The position numbers and the translations under genes are program-made. A stretch of 64,000 nt of DNA from Pedococcus cremeus (GTDB lineage: Bacteria > Actinomycetota > Actinomycetes > Actinomycetales > Dermatophilaceae). The stretch lies in NCBI RefSeq assembly GCF_900111375.1, contig NZ_FOHB01000012.1:1-64000 (forward strand), in the 5' to 3' direction. Positions 26,250-35,790 of the stretch are shown piece by piece; the first letter of the stretch is position 1; every line of letters begins with the position of its first letter. Below the pieces are notes generated by a model. The model was not told the origin of the DNA. It saw only the letters and a program-made list of their open reading frames with translations, and searched no databases.

Positions 26250-27368
26250 TCAGGTGCCCGCGATGTCGGCGTGGCGCGCAATCGTCGCACTCGCCCGTCG
26301 CCCGACCCCCAGCGGGACGTTCGGGACGAGGTCGTCGAGGAAGGCGTACCGGCGCAGCAGCGAGCGGTGGTAGGAGCTGGAGTCCGTCCTCGCCTTCTGC
26401 TGGGCCCACCAGTCGGCGAGGTCGCCCCAGCCCGGCGCCGCCAACGAGCCGCCGAACTGCTGCACCGCCAGCGACGAGCACAGGGCCGCGAACGCCAGGC
26501 GCTGCTGGAGCGGCCAGCCCGCGATGGTGCCCAGCACGATGGAGGCGCCGAAGACGTCGCCGGCGCCGGTGGGGTCGAGGGCGTTGACGCGCAGGGCCGG
26601 CACCACCGCCTCCTCCCCCGTCGAGGAGTCGATCGCCATGGCACCGTTCTCTCCGTTGGTGACGACGGCGAGCGGCACGAGGTCGGCGAGCGCGTAGAGC
26701 GCCTCGGTGGGGGTGGCTGAACGGGTGTAGGCCATGGCCTCGCCGGCGTTGGGCAGGAAGCCGTGGCACACCTCGAGCTGGTCGAGCACCTCGCGGGGCC
26801 ACGTGCCGGTGGGGTCCCAGCCCACGTCGGCGAACACCAGGGCGCCCTCGTCGCGTGCGAGCTGCACCCAGGTCGGCTCGTCGCGGCCGATGACGCCCTC
26901 GCCCTCGCCGAGCGAGGCCATCACGGCCCGGGCTCGGGGCGGCCGGCCGATGAGCTCGGTCGCCCCCACCGGGGCCGGGTGGCCGTGGCTGACCATCCCG
27001 CGGTCGCGGTCCACCGCCATCGAGATCGTCACGGGCGAGTGCCACCCCTCGAAGCGGCGCGAGCGGCTGAGGTCGATGTGCTCGAAGGCCTCCAGGGTCT
27101 CCCAGCAGAAGTCGCCGTAGGCGTCGTCACCGAAGGCGGCCGCCAGCGAGGTGCGCAGGCCGAGCCGCCGGGCGGCCACGGCGAGGTTCGCGATGCCGCC
27201 GGGGCACGAGCCCATGCCGTCGGCCCAGACCTCCTCGCCGCCCTCGGGGAGCCGCTTCAGCCCGGTGAAGATGATGTCGAGGAAGACTGTGCCCCAGACG
27301 AGCACGTCGATGTCCGGGTCTCCCGGGGCGCGCAGGGACGCCAGGGGGTCGAACACCTGATCCGCCAT
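26250..27368 (-). CDS. PfkB family carbohydrate kinase
   Basis: A 372-residue ribokinase-family kinase. The N-terminal GGIANLAVAARRLG motif and C-terminal VNALDPTGAGDVFGAS (catalytic Asp in the anion-hole motif GAGD) are clear. It ends with an unusual ~70-residue extension (WWAQQKARTDSSSYHRS...) beyond the usual fold. It lies 96 nt upstream of the binding-protein gene on the same strand and divergent from the DeoR regulator. The ATG at 27368 was taken; one at 27380 is equally possible. Substrate unknown. Confidence 0.87.
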   Translation of the reverse strand: MADQVFDPLASLRAPGDPDIDVLVWGTVFLDIIFTGLKRLPEGGEEVWADGMGSCPGGIANLAVAARRLGLRTSLAAAFGDDAYGDFCWETLEAFEHIDLSRSRRFEGWHSPVTISMAVDRDRGMVSHGHPAPVGATELIGRPPRARAVMASLGEGEGVIGRDEPTWVQLARDEGALVFADVGWDPTGTWPREVLDQLEVCHGFLPNAGEAMAYTRSATPTEALYALADLVPLAVVTNGENGAMAIDSSTGEEAVVPALRVNALDPTGAGDVFGASIVLGTIAGWPLQQRLAFAALCSSLAVQQFGGSLAAPGWGDLADWWAQQKARTDSSSYHRSLLRRYAFLDDLVPNVPLGVGRRASATIARHADIAGT

Positions 27369-27414
27369 GCGGGCCAGCATGCACCGCCTCACCGGCGACT
27401 GACAAGCACAATCG

Positions 27415-27457
27415 CGCAGAAACGTGCAGGAACGCGCGTGCCCTGCACACAACTGCG
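27415..27457. promoter_or_regulatory. Candidate DeoR operator between kinase and regulator genes
   Basis: Two 16-bp arms, CGCAGAAACGTGCAGG (27415-27430) and CCTGCACACAACTGCG (27442-27457), form an inverted repeat matching at 12 of 16 positions, with an 11-nt spacer. It covers the divergent control region of the PfkB and DeoR genes and ends just before the predicted -10 of the latter (TACAGT, 27460-27465). Confidence 0.55.
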
Positions 27458-27473
27458 CGTACAGTGGCCTGCC

Positions 27474-28235
27474 ATGCGGGTACCCCGGCAGCGCTCCATC
27501 CTCGGTCGCCTCACGGCGCAGGGGATGGCGACCACCGAGGAGCTCGCCGCGCTCTGCGACGTGAGCGCGGCGACCGTGCGGCGCGACCTCGTCGAGCTCG
27601 AGCGCCAGGGGGCGCTGCGCCGCGTGCACGGCGGGGCGGTCGCCCTCGACGGCCCGGACGCCGACGCGACCCGCGGATTCGCCGAGGTGGCGGCCAGCGA
27701 CGCTGCGCACAAGGCGGCCGTGGCCGCCCGCGCCGCCGGCCTGGTCGCGGACGGAGACTGCGTCATCCTCGACATCGGGACGACCACCATGATGCTGGCC
27801 CGCGCCCTGCGGGGCCGGCCCGTCACCGTGGTGACGGCCAGCCTGGCCGTGCTCGACGTGCTGCGGGACGACGACGACGTCGAGCTGGTGCTCCTCGGCG
27901 GCATGGTGCGACGCCACTACCACTCCCTCGTGGGCGCGCTCACCGAGGACGCCCTTCGGCAGGTGCACGGCAGCCACGTCTTCCTCGGCGCCAGCGGCGT
28001 GCGGGGCGACGGCACGGTGCTTGACACCACCATGGTGGAGGTGCCCGTCAAGCGCGCCCTGCTGCAAGCCGCCGACCGCTCGGTGCTGCTCGTCGACCGG
28101 CACAAGTTCCCCGGCACCGGCACCCTGCGCGTGTGTGGCGCCGGCGAGGTCGACGTCGTCGTCACCAACGAGGGTGCCGACCCCGACACGATCACCGTCT
28201 GCCGCGAGGCGGGCACGGAGGTGCTGTACGCATGA
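27474..28235 (+). CDS. DeoR/GlpR family transcriptional regulator
   Basis: A 253-residue sugar-responsive regulator. The N-terminal HTH reads QRSILGRLTAQGMATTEELA and AATVRRDLVELERQGALRRVHGGAV. The C-terminal sugar-phosphate-sensing domain has DIGTTTMMLARAL and VFLGASGV...DTTMVEVPVKRALL. It probably represses the importer, kinase and GH4 genes until a phosphorylated sugar binds. TACAGT lies 8 nt before the ATG. Its stop overlaps the start of the GH4 gene (ATGA). Confidence 0.92.
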   Translation: MRVPRQRSILGRLTAQGMATTEELAALCDVSAATVRRDLVELERQGALRRVHGGAVALDGPDADATRGFAEVAASDAAHKAAVAARAAGLVADGDCVILDIGTTTMMLARALRGRPVTVVTASLAVLDVLRDDDDVELVLLGGMVRRHYHSLVGALTEDALRQVHGSHVFLGASGVRGDGTVLDTTMVEVPVKRALLQAADRSVLLVDRHKFPGTGTLRVCGAGEVDVVVTNEGADPDTITVCREAGTEVLYA

Positions 28236-29587
28236 GGCTCGCAATCCTGGGGGGCGGCGGGTTCCGCACCCCGCTCGTCTACGGCGCGCTGCTCACCGAC
28301 CGCCACGAGCGCCGGGTCGACGAGGTCTGGTTGCACGACGTCGACCAGAGCCGGCTCGACGCCATCGCCCGGGTGCTCGCCCAGCTCGCGGCCGACCACC
28401 CCGACGCCCCCGCCGTGCACACCACCGACGACCTCGACGAGGCGCTCGCGGGCTCCGACTTCGTCTTCTCCGCCATCCGCGTGGGCGGTCTCGAGGGCCG
28501 CACTGCCGACGAGCGGGTCGCGCTCGACCTCGGCCTCCTGGGCCAGGAGACCACCGGGCCGGGCGGCATCTCCTACGGCCTGCGCACCGTGCCCGTCGCC
28601 CTCCACGTGGCCGAGCGGGTCCGGGCGGTCGCGCCCGACGCGTGGGTCATCAACTTCACCAACCCGGCCGGCATGATCACCGAGGCCATGCAGTCGGTGC
28701 TCGGCGCGCGCGTGGTCGGCATCTGCGACTCCCCCATCGGCGCCGCCAGGCGGGTGGCCGCCACCATGGGGGTCGACCCCGCAGCCACGACCATCGACTA
28801 CGTCGGCCTCAACCACCTCGGCTGGCTGCGCGGCGTCCACCACGAGGGGCGCAACCTCGTGCCGGCCCTGCTCGAGGACGACGCGCGCCTGGCCACCACC
28901 GAGGAGGGCCAGCTGTTCGGCGCGGAATGGCTGCGCACGCTGGGCTCGATCCCCAACGAGTACCTCTACTACTACTACTTCACCCGCGACGCGGTCGCCT
29001 CGATCCGCAGCAGCGAGCAGACCCGCGGCGAGTACCTCGTGCAGCAGCAGCGCTCGTTCTACGACGCGCTCGCGAGCGGCCCGGACCACGCGCTGGCGGA
29101 GTGGGACCGAGTGCGCATGGAACGCAACGCCACCTACATGCGCGAGGCACGCGACGAGGGCGAGGAGCGCGACGAGCAGGACGTCCAGGGCGGCGGCTAC
29201 GAGGGGGTCGCCCTGGCCATCATGGCGGCCATCTCCCGGGGCGAGCCGGCGACGCTCATCCTCAACGTCCGCAACGGTTCCACGCTCGCCGGCCTCCCCG
29301 CCGACGCCGTGGTCGAGGTGCCCTGCACGGTCGACGCCGACGGCCCCCATCCCCTGCCGACGAGCCCGCTCGAGGGCCACCCGCTCGGGCTGGTGCAGCA
29401 GGTCAAGGCCGTCGACCGGCTCGTCATCGAGGCGGCCACCACGGGGTCGGAGCGCCGCGCGGTGCAGGCCTTCGCCCTGCACCCGCTGGTCGATTCGGTC
29501 ACCGTGGCGCGCGAGCTGCTGCGCGGCTACCGCGCGCGGATCCCCTTGGTGGACGCGGTGTTCGGCGGAGGACGCAGCCGCCGCTGA
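28232..29587 (+). CDS. Glycoside hydrolase family 4, 6-phospho-β-glucosidase-like
   Basis: A 451-residue GH4 enzyme. The family uses NAD+ and Mn2+ and cleaves glycosides by an oxidation/elimination mechanism. Seen are the dinucleotide motif LAILGGGGFRTP, NFTNPAGMITEAM, the metal-site Cys in GICDSP (CN.P in many relatives), GLNHLGWLRG with its His, and the YYYYFTRDAV segment typical of phospho-β-glucosidases. It is cotranscribed with DeoR. GH4 phospho-glycosidases usually follow PTS uptake; here the importer is ABC-type, so phosphorylation would need the PfkB kinase or the substrate is unphosphorylated. Confidence 0.9.
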   Translation: MRLAILGGGGFRTPLVYGALLTDRHERRVDEVWLHDVDQSRLDAIARVLAQLAADHPDAPAVHTTDDLDEALAGSDFVFSAIRVGGLEGRTADERVALDLGLLGQETTGPGGISYGLRTVPVALHVAERVRAVAPDAWVINFTNPAGMITEAMQSVLGARVVGICDSPIGAARRVAATMGVDPAATTIDYVGLNHLGWLRGVHHEGRNLVPALLEDDARLATTEEGQLFGAEWLRTLGSIPNEYLYYYYFTRDAVASIRSSEQTRGEYLVQQQRSFYDALASGPDHALAEWDRVRMERNATYMREARDEGEERDEQDVQGGGYEGVALAIMAAISRGEPATLILNVRNGSTLAGLPADAVVEVPCTVDADGPHPLPTSPLEGHPLGLVQQVKAVDRLVIEAATTGSERRAVQAFALHPLVDSVTVARELLRGYRARIPLVDAVFGGGRSRR

Positions 29588-29603
29588 CGCCCAGCGGTAT
29601 GCC

Positions 29604-29631
29604 GCCCGCTCACCCGTGCGGGTGAGCGGGC
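29604..29631. terminator. Bidirectional terminator hairpin
   Basis: A perfect 12-bp stem (GCCCGCTCACCC/GGGTGAGCGGGC) with a 4-nt GTGC loop lies between the convergent GH4 and hemB genes. Confidence 0.8.
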
Positions 29632-29641
29632 GTCCCGCAGG

Positions 29642-30637
29642 TCACCGGCGCAGGAGCGCGGCGGCCTCGAGCGCGTAGTAGGTCAGGATGATCTGCGCAC
29701 CGGCGCGGCGGATGCCGAGCAGCGACTCCAGGATGGCCCGCTCGCGGTTGATCCAGCCGTTGGCGGAGGCCGCCTCGATCTGGGCGTACTCGCCCGAGAT
29801 CTGGTACGCCGCAACGGGAACCGGCGACATCTCCGCGGCGGCGCGGATGATGTCGAGGTGCGGCGTCGCGGGCTTGACCATGACGATGTCGGCGCCCTCG
29901 GCGATGTCGAGCTCGAGCTCGCGCACCGACTCCGTCGCGTTGGCCGGGTCCTGCTGGTAGGTGTTGCGGTCGCCCTCCAGCGAGGACTCCACGGCCTCGC
30001 GGAAGGGGCCGTACAGCCCGGAGGTGTACTTCGCCGAGTAGGCCAAGATGATCGTGTCGGTGAAGCCGGCGGCGTCGAGCGCCTCGCGGACGTGGCCGAC
30101 CTGGCCGTCCATCATCCCCGAGAGGCCGAGCACGGGGGCGCCGGCACGGGCCTGCGCGAGGGCCATCGCGGCATACCGCTCGAGGGTGGCGTCGTTGTCG
30201 ACGCGCCCCTCGCGGTCGAGCACGCCGCAGTGGCCGTGGTCGGTGAACTCGTCGAGGCACAGGTCGGCCATGACGACCGTCCGGTCGCCCACCGCGTCGA
30301 CGACCGCCTCGATGGCGACGTTGAGGATGCCCTCGGGGTCGTCGGCACCGGTGCCGGTGGCGTCCTTTTCCTCGGGCACGCCGAAGAGCATCAGGCCGCC
30401 GATGCCGGCCTCGACCGCCTCGCGGGCGACCTCGACCACCGACTCGAGGGAGTGCTGGACGACGCCGGGCATGGCGCCGATGGCCACCGGCTCGCGGGCG
30501 CCCTCCTTCACGAAGACGGGCAGCACCAGCTCAGCGGGGTGCAGCCGCGTCTCGGCGACGAGGCGTCGCACCGCTGCCGACTGGCGGAGCCGCCGTGGGC
30601 GGACGACCGGGCCCGGCACGCCGGGACGCGGCGACAC
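29642..30637 (-). CDS. hemB: Delta-aminolevulinic acid dehydratase (porphobilinogen synthase)
   Basis: A 331-residue TIM-barrel enzyme joining two 5-aminolevulinates into porphobilinogen. The two Schiff-base lysines are in AYSAKYTSGLYGPFR and MVKPATPHLDII. The metal-site region is MADLCLDEFTDHGHCGVLD, with two Cys and a His; Asp replaces one of the three Cys of the zinc type, pointing to Mg2+/mixed metal use. The GTG shares one base with the hemD stop (TAGTG). It is the last gene of the rex-hem operon. Confidence 0.95.
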   Translation of the reverse strand: MSPRPGVPGPVVRPRRLRQSAAVRRLVAETRLHPAELVLPVFVKEGAREPVAIGAMPGVVQHSLESVVEVAREAVEAGIGGLMLFGVPEEKDATGTGADDPEGILNVAIEAVVDAVGDRTVVMADLCLDEFTDHGHCGVLDREGRVDNDATLERYAAMALAQARAGAPVLGLSGMMDGQVGHVREALDAAGFTDTIILAYSAKYTSGLYGPFREAVESSLEGDRNTYQQDPANATESVRELELDIAEGADIVMVKPATPHLDIIRAAAEMSPVPVAAYQISGEYAQIEAASANGWINRERAILESLLGIRRAGAQIILTYYALEAAALLRR

Positions 30638-32310
30638 TACTTGGCCCGACGCCGCGACGCGGCGCGCTTGGCGCTGGGCCGGAGCACCGGCTCACCCGCC
30701 TCCGCGGCTGCCGCGGCAAGGCCGAGGCCGTAGTCGGCGAGGGCGTCGACCAGCGCGTTGGAGGAGGCCTCCGGCGCCAGCACGTCGACCCGCAGGCCGT
30801 GCTCCTCGGCGGTCTTGGCCGTGGCCGGGCCGATGCACGCGATGACCGTGGACGGGTGCGGCTTGCCGGCGATGCCGACGAGGTTGCGCACCGTCGACGA
30901 GGAGGTGAAGACCACCGCGTCGAACTGCCCGCCCTTGATGGCCTCGCGCACGGGCGCGGCGGGCGGGGCGGCCCGGACGGTGCGGTAGGCCGTCACGTCG
31001 TCGACCTCCCAGCCCATGTTCTGCAGGCCGGCGACGAGGGTGTCCGTCGCGATGTCGGCGCGCGGGAGGAAGACCCGGTTGATCGGGTCGAGCACCTCGT
31101 CGAAGGGCGGCCACGCCTCGAGCAGGCCCAGCGCGGACTGCTCGCCGGTGGGGACGAGGTCGGGCTCGAGACCCCACTCGCGCAGGGCACCGGCGGTCAC
31201 GCCGCCCACGGCGGCGATCTTGAGGCCGGCGAACGCGCGGGCGTCGAGGCCGAACTCGGCGAACTTCTCGCGCACGGCCTTCACCGCGTTGACCGAGGTG
31301 AAGCCCACCCACTCGTAGCGTCCGGTGACCAGGCCCTTGACCGCCCGCTCCATCTGCTGCGGCGTGCGCGGCGGCTCGACGCTGATGGTGGGCACGACCT
31401 CGGCCGTGGCGCCGTAGGAGGCCAGCCGGGCGATCGTGGTGCCGGACTGCTCCTTGGTGCGGGGCACCAGGATGTTCCAGCCGAACAGCGGCTTGGACTC
31501 GAACCACGACAGCTGGTCGCGCAGCGCCACCGTCGCGCCCACCACCGCGAGGGCGGGGAACTCGACGTCCTTCATGACGCCGGCGACCTCACCGAGGGTG
31601 GTGCTGCGGGTGGACTGGCGGATGGTGGTGCCTCGCTCCGTGAGAGCCACCGGGGTGTCGGCCGAGCGACCGGCCTCCAGCAGCTTCGCGAGGGACTCAC
31701 CGAGGTCCTCGGGAGCACCGAGCAGCACGACGGTGACGTGGTCGGAGACCGACGCCGACCAGTCGACCTTGCGGTCGTTGGCGGCCACGACGTGCACCGC
31801 CTGCGAGGTGCTGGAGGTCAGCGGGACGCCGGCGTAGGTCGGCACGGCCGAGACCGCACTGACGCCCGGCACCACGTCGAAGCCGAGACCGGCCTTGCGC
31901 AGGGCCAGCGCCTCCTCGGCGAGACCGTTGAAGAAGCCGGGGTCGCCGTCCATGAGGCGCACGACGAGCCCGCCCTTGGTGGCCTTGGCGGCCTTGACGA
32001 CGAGCTTGGCGCGCATCGCGTGGGTCAGCGGCTGGCCGTGGTCGCCGTGACCGGCGTCGACCACCTCGACGTCGTCGCGGCAGTAGCGCGCAACGACGTC
32101 CTCACGGCTGAGCTGGTCGATGACGACGACGTCCGCGGCGGCGAGGTACTCGACCGCGCGCACGGTCATCAGACCGGCGTCACCGGGGCCGGCGCCGACG
32201 AAGGCGACCCGGCCGGGCTGGCGGCCGGCGCTCGTGGTGGCGGAACCGGTGGTCGAGGTGGCGGAGTTCGCTCCGGTGGGGGTGGCGGACTTCGAGCGCG
32301 AGGGGCTCAC
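30637..32310 (-). CDS. hemD: Fused uroporphyrinogen-III C-methyltransferase / uroporphyrinogen-III synthase
   Basis: A 557-residue two-domain protein. Residues about 25-265 are a SAM-dependent tetrapyrrole methylase ([66 protein letters not shown]). Residues about 275-530 are HemD ([47 protein letters not shown]). HemD cyclises hydroxymethylbilane and the methylase diverts product to sirohaem/cobalamin. This fusion is standard in actinobacteria. A Ser/Thr/Ala-rich tail precedes the first domain. The GTG overlaps the hemC stop. Confidence 0.95.
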   Translation of the reverse strand: MSPSRSKSATPTGANSATSTTGSATTSAGRQPGRVAFVGAGPGDAGLMTVRAVEYLAAADVVVIDQLSREDVVARYCRDDVEVVDAGHGDHGQPLTHAMRAKLVVKAAKATKGGLVVRLMDGDPGFFNGLAEEALALRKAGLGFDVVPGVSAVSAVPTYAGVPLTSSTSQAVHVVAANDRKVDWSASVSDHVTVVLLGAPEDLGESLAKLLEAGRSADTPVALTERGTTIRQSTRSTTLGEVAGVMKDVEFPALAVVGATVALRDQLSWFESKPLFGWNILVPRTKEQSGTTIARLASYGATAEVVPTISVEPPRTPQQMERAVKGLVTGRYEWVGFTSVNAVKAVREKFAEFGLDARAFAGLKIAAVGGVTAGALREWGLEPDLVPTGEQSALGLLEAWPPFDEVLDPINRVFLPRADIATDTLVAGLQNMGWEVDDVTAYRTVRAAPPAAPVREAIKGGQFDAVVFTSSSTVRNLVGIAGKPHPSTVIACIGPATAKTAEEHGLRVDVLAPEASSNALVDALADYGLGLAAAAAEAGEPVLRPSAKRAASRRRAK

Positions 32311-33383
32311 GTTGCACGCTCCGTGGCGGTTGGTTCTGGACGGGAGTCGGTGGGGGCGGCGAGCGGAGGCCTGTCTCCGGTCGCCTCGGCTGGGTCTGGG
32401 TCCCAGTGCGTGTGCGCGGTGGCTGGGGGCCGCTCCTCTGGACCCGTCAGGTGTTCGGCACCGTCCTCGAGGAGGACTGCCGCGAGGTCGGCGCCCAGCC
32501 GCTCGGGGGCGGCCACGGGGCCGACGAGCGAGCGGCGCAGCTCGACGGAGCCGTCGGTGGACCCGACGAACGCACGCAGGGAGAGCTCCAGGCCGTCCTC
32601 GCCCTCGACGACCTCGGCGAGGGCGCCCACCGGGGCGGAGCAGCCCGCCTCGAGGGTGGCGAGGAGGCTGCGCTCCGCGGTGACGCACGCACGTGTGTCG
32701 GCGTCGTCGACCTCGGACAGCAGTGCGACCACCTCGGCGTCGTCGGCGCGGCACTCGACCGCCAGCGCGCCCTGGCCCGGGGCCGGCAGCATCTGCAGCG
32801 GGTCGAGGGTCTCGGTGATCTCGTCGAGGCGGCCGAGGCGGGCCAGGCCGGCGCGGGCGAGCACGACCGCGTCGCAGGTACCGGAGCGGGTCAGCCCGAT
32901 GCGGGTGTCGACGTTGCCGCGGATGTCCTTCAGCTCCAGGCCCAGGCCGAGCGCGGCGAGCTGGGCGACCCGACGCGGCGAGCCGGTGCCGACCACCGAG
33001 CCGGTGGGCAGCTCGCCCAGGGTGAGGCCGTCGCGGGCCACGAGGGCGTCGCGCGGGTCCTCGCGCTGCGGGATCGCGGCCACCACGAGGCCGGGCTCCG
33101 GCGTCGTCGGCAGGTCCTTGAGGGAGTGCACGGCGAGGTCGACCTCGCCGGCGAGCAGTGACTTGCGGATGGCCGCGGCGAAGACGCCGGTGCCACCCAG
33201 GGTCGCGAGCGGCGCGGCGTTGACGTCGCCCTCGGTGACGATCTCCACGAGCTCCACCCGGTGGCCGCGGGCGCGCAGCAGGTCGGCCACCCACCCGGAC
33301 TGGGTGGTGGCGAGGGCGCTGCGGCGGGTGCCGAGACGGAGGGTGCGGGTCACGGTTCGCGACGTCATGGTCGGAGTGGTCAC
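32307..33383 (-). CDS. hemC: Hydroxymethylbilane synthase (porphobilinogen deaminase)
   Basis: A 358-residue enzyme polymerising four porphobilinogens. The N-terminus [20 protein letters not shown], the catalytic Asp region [22 protein letters not shown]-like loop ([14 protein letters not shown]), and the dipyrromethane-bearing Cys in [13 protein letters not shown] are all present. The C-terminus has an extra ~40-residue Pro/Thr/Glu-rich tail beyond the usual ~310 aa. The GTG at 33383 was chosen because it overlaps the hemA stop (GTGA); an internal ATG six codons on is possible. Confidence 0.94.
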   Translation of the reverse strand: MTTPTMTSRTVTRTLRLGTRRSALATTQSGWVADLLRARGHRVELVEIVTEGDVNAAPLATLGGTGVFAAAIRKSLLAGEVDLAVHSLKDLPTTPEPGLVVAAIPQREDPRDALVARDGLTLGELPTGSVVGTGSPRRVAQLAALGLGLELKDIRGNVDTRIGLTRSGTCDAVVLARAGLARLGRLDEITETLDPLQMLPAPGQGALAVECRADDAEVVALLSEVDDADTRACVTAERSLLATLEAGCSAPVGALAEVVEGEDGLELSLRAFVGSTDGSVELRRSLVGPVAAPERLGADLAAVLLEDGAEHLTGPEERPPATAHTHWDPDPAEATGDRPPLAAPTDSRPEPTATERAT

Positions 33384-34690
33384 GGCATACCCCCTCGCTC
33401 CCGCGGCGGCACGGAGACGGCGGCGGTCTCGCCGGGTCCGAGGTCGAACAGCTCGCGCAGCGCCTGGGCGTAGTCGTCGCCGTGCCCGCTGGTCGCCCGT
33501 TCCTTCATGCGCACCGTGGGCGTGTGGAGCAGCTTCTCGACGATGCGGTGCACCGCGCGCTGCACCTCGTGACGCGTGGCGTCGTCCATGTCCGGAAGCC
33601 GCTGCCCGAGCCGGCCGAGCTCGCTGTCGACGACCTCCGCCGCCCGCGAGCGCAGGGCCGCGACCGTGGGGGCGACGGACTCTGCGGCGCGCGTCGTCAG
33701 GTAGGCCGCGACTTCCGCGATGACGAGGTCGGCGACCTCCTGCACCTGCGGGGTGGTCTCCCCGGCGCTGAGGTCCTCACCGAGCGCGGCGAGGCCGGCG
33801 ACGGTGACGCCCGTGAGCGAGGCGACCTCGGAAGCCACGTCGTGGGGCAGGGCGAGGTCGATGTAGACCTGCGGGCGTCCGCCGCGCGCCACCTGCGCGT
33901 CACCGGCGAGGGCGAGGTCGACGACGACGCCGGTGGAACCGGTGCACGAGATCACCACGTCGGCCTCCGCCACCGCGTCGCGCAGCTCGGCGAGGGGGCG
34001 GGCCCTTCCGCCGATGCGCTCGGCGAGGCGCTGGGCCTTGCTGGCGGTGCGGTTCGTGATGACCAGGTCGGCGCAGCCGAACCGCGCGACCGTGGTGGCG
34101 GCCAGCGAGCTCATGCCGCCGGCGCCCACGACGAGCACGCGCTGCTGCGCCATCGGGCCGAGCTCGCGCTCGACGACGCCCAGGCCGGCCTCGACGAGCG
34201 AGACGCTCACCGAGTCGATACCCGTCTCGGCGTGGGCACGCTTGCCGACCCGCAGGGCCTGCTGGAAGAGGCTGTTCAGCGTCGGTCCGGCGTGCCCGGC
34301 CCGCTGCGCGACCTGCAGGGCCGTACGCATCTGGCCCAGGATCTGCGCCTCACCGACGGCCATGGAGTCGAGCCCGCAGGCGACCGTGAAGGCGTGAGCG
34401 ATGGCGCGGTCCTCGTAGTGGACGTAGAGGTGCTCGCGCAGGTCGTCCCGGTCGACGCCGGCCACGTCGACGAGGCTGTCGGTGATGTCGGTGACGGCCC
34501 CGTGGAAGGTGTGCGCCTCGGCATACACCTCGGTGCGGTTGCACGTGGAGACGACGATGGCCTCGGAGACGTTGTCACGCCCCACGATCCGCTCGGCGAG
34601 GTCGACCCGGCCGGGGTCGCCGAGCGAGACCGACTCGAGCAGCGACAGCGGCGCGGTGTGGTGGGAGAGGCCGAGGACGACGAGGCTCAC
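33380..34690 (-). CDS. hemA: Glutamyl-tRNA reductase
   Basis: A 436-residue first enzyme of C5 haem synthesis, reducing Glu-tRNA with NADPH. The catalytic Cys is in [13 protein letters not shown], substrate-recognition elements in GLSHHTAPL and [13 protein letters not shown], and the NADPH domain in [23 protein letters not shown]-terminal helical dimerisation domain follows. The GTG overlaps the rex stop. In Streptomyces the same rex-hemACD order is under Rex control, and the operator here fits that. Confidence 0.95.
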   Translation of the reverse strand: MSLVVLGLSHHTAPLSLLESVSLGDPGRVDLAERIVGRDNVSEAIVVSTCNRTEVYAEAHTFHGAVTDITDSLVDVAGVDRDDLREHLYVHYEDRAIAHAFTVACGLDSMAVGEAQILGQMRTALQVAQRAGHAGPTLNSLFQQALRVGKRAHAETGIDSVSVSLVEAGLGVVERELGPMAQQRVLVVGAGGMSSLAATTVARFGCADLVITNRTASKAQRLAERIGGRARPLAELRDAVAEADVVISCTGSTGVVVDLALAGDAQVARGGRPQVYIDLALPHDVASEVASLTGVTVAGLAALGEDLSAGETTPQVQEVADLVIAEVAAYLTTRAAESVAPTVAALRSRAAEVVDSELGRLGQRLPDMDDATRHEVQRAVHRIVEKLLHTPTVRMKERATSGHGDDYAQALRELFDLGPGETAAVSVPPRERGGMP

Positions 34691-35370
34691 GGGGCCACCG
34701 CCTTTCTCAGCGCGGCCGGCGAGGCGAGCGCCTTGCGCTGCTCGTGGAAGGCCAGGATCTGCAGCTCGGTGGAGAGGTCGACCTTGCGCACGTCGACTCC
34801 ATCCGGGACGACGAGGACGCAGGGCGCGAAGTTCAGGATGGAGCGCACACCGGCGGCGACGAGGGCGTCGCACACGTCCTGCGCGGAGGCGGCCGGGGTG
34901 GCGATGACGCCGATCGCCAGGCCCTGCTCGGACACCAGTGCGGTGAGCTCCGACATGGGCTGCACGGCGAGACCGGCGATCTCCTGCCCGACGATGGCCG
35001 GGTCCTGGTCGAGCAGGGCGACGACCCGAAAGCCACGGGTGGCGAAGCCGCTGTAGGCGGCAAGCGCGTGGCCGAGGTTGCCCATCCCGACGATGGCGAC
35101 GGGCCAGTCCTGGGTGAGGCCGAGCTCGCGGGAGATCTGGTAGGCGAGGTGGTCGACCTCGTAGCCGACGCCGCGCACGCCGTAGGACCCGAGGTAGGAG
35201 AGATCCTTGCGCAGCTTGGCCGACCGGACTCCGGCCGCCGCGGCGAGCTCCTCCGAGGAGACGGACGTGATGCCCCGCTCTGCCAGACCGGTCAGCGCAC
35301 GGAGGTACTCGGGCAGCCGCGCGACGGTGGCGTCAGGAATGCCGCGACGGGCGCTGGGATCTGCAGACAA
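34687..35370 (-). CDS. rex: Redox-sensing transcriptional repressor Rex
   Basis: A 227-residue Rex. The winged-helix domain includes TSVSSEELAAAAGVRSAKLRKDLSYLGSYGVRGVGY, and the Rossmann domain senses NADH/NAD+ through VAIVGMGNLGHALAAY, ending with the swapped C-terminal helix. It represses respiratory and haem genes when NADH is low. The TTG start at 35370 gives MSADPSARRGIPDAT, with GGAGA upstream. It heads the operon and its own promoter contains the operator, so it is probably autoregulated. Confidence 0.94.
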   Translation of the reverse strand: MSADPSARRGIPDATVARLPEYLRALTGLAERGITSVSSEELAAAAGVRSAKLRKDLSYLGSYGVRGVGYEVDHLAYQISRELGLTQDWPVAIVGMGNLGHALAAYSGFATRGFRVVALLDQDPAIVGQEIAGLAVQPMSELTALVSEQGLAIGVIATPAASAQDVCDALVAAGVRSILNFAPCVLVVPDGVDVRKVDLSTELQILAFHEQRKALASPAALRKAVAP

Positions 35371-35435
35371 GGGGGTTCTCCGGCTCCTCTCATGCGAAGA
35401 GTCCGCACCTGGCTGGAGCGGACGGGAGCACCGTC

Positions 35436-35464
35436 AGGTTACGCGGTTGTGAACCGATGCACAA
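35436..35464 (-). promoter_or_regulatory. rex-hem operon promoter with overlapping Rex operator
   Basis: On the minus strand TTGTGC (35464-35459) and TAACCT (35441-35436) are exactly 17 nt apart. TGTGAACCGATGCACA (35448-35463) overlaps the -35 and is a near-perfect palindrome. It agrees with the Streptomyces Rex operator TGTGAACGCGTTCACA, recalled from the literature, at all outer positions but one. Binding here would block polymerase. Confidence 0.8.
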
Positions 35465-35523
35465 AGTCACAAGCGTCCGCCCCGCCCCATGGCCGGATGG
35501 GTGTGAGCCAGGTCACCGAAGGC

Positions 35524-35790
35524 TCAGCGTCCGGCGCCGAGCGCCGCTCGCAGCCGCGCCTCGTCCACCCGCCAGTAGTCGTGCTGCCGGCCGTCGACGA
35601 AGGTCACCGGGATCTGCTCCCAGTACTCCTCCGCCAGCGCCGGGTCGTCGGAGATGGACCACTCCTCCCAGGTGACGCCGAGCTCCTCGGCCACCCGGGA
35701 GACCACCGCGCGCGCGTCGTCGCACAGGTGGCAGCCCGGCTTCCCGACGAGGGTGATGCGGGCGCGGTGCTCCGGTCCGGTTGCTGCCAC
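35524..35790 (-). CDS. Glutaredoxin-like thiol-disulfide protein
   Basis: An 88-residue thioredoxin-fold protein with redox motif CHLC (KPGCHLCDDARAVV) near the N-terminus and the cis-Pro segment EQIPVTFVDGRQHDYW. This is the small glutaredoxin/DUF836 type found beside hemA in actinobacteria (from memory, Rv0508). A role in thiol redox or haem-pathway reductant supply is speculative. The GTG at 35790 is 6 nt after TACAGT, and the CGGCATAC octamer overlaps that -10. Confidence 0.87.
   Translation of the reverse strand: MAATGPEHRARITLVGKPGCHLCDDARAVVSRVAEELGVTWEEWSISDDPALAEEYWEQIPVTFVDGRQHDYWRVDEARLRAALGAGR

Noticed and set aside
35425-35450. CGTAAC on the minus strand near rex as a second BldN-type promoter
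   Set aside because: The sequence 16 nt downstream is CCGCTC, not CGTT, and the CGTAAC is explained by the TAACCT -10 of the rex promoter.
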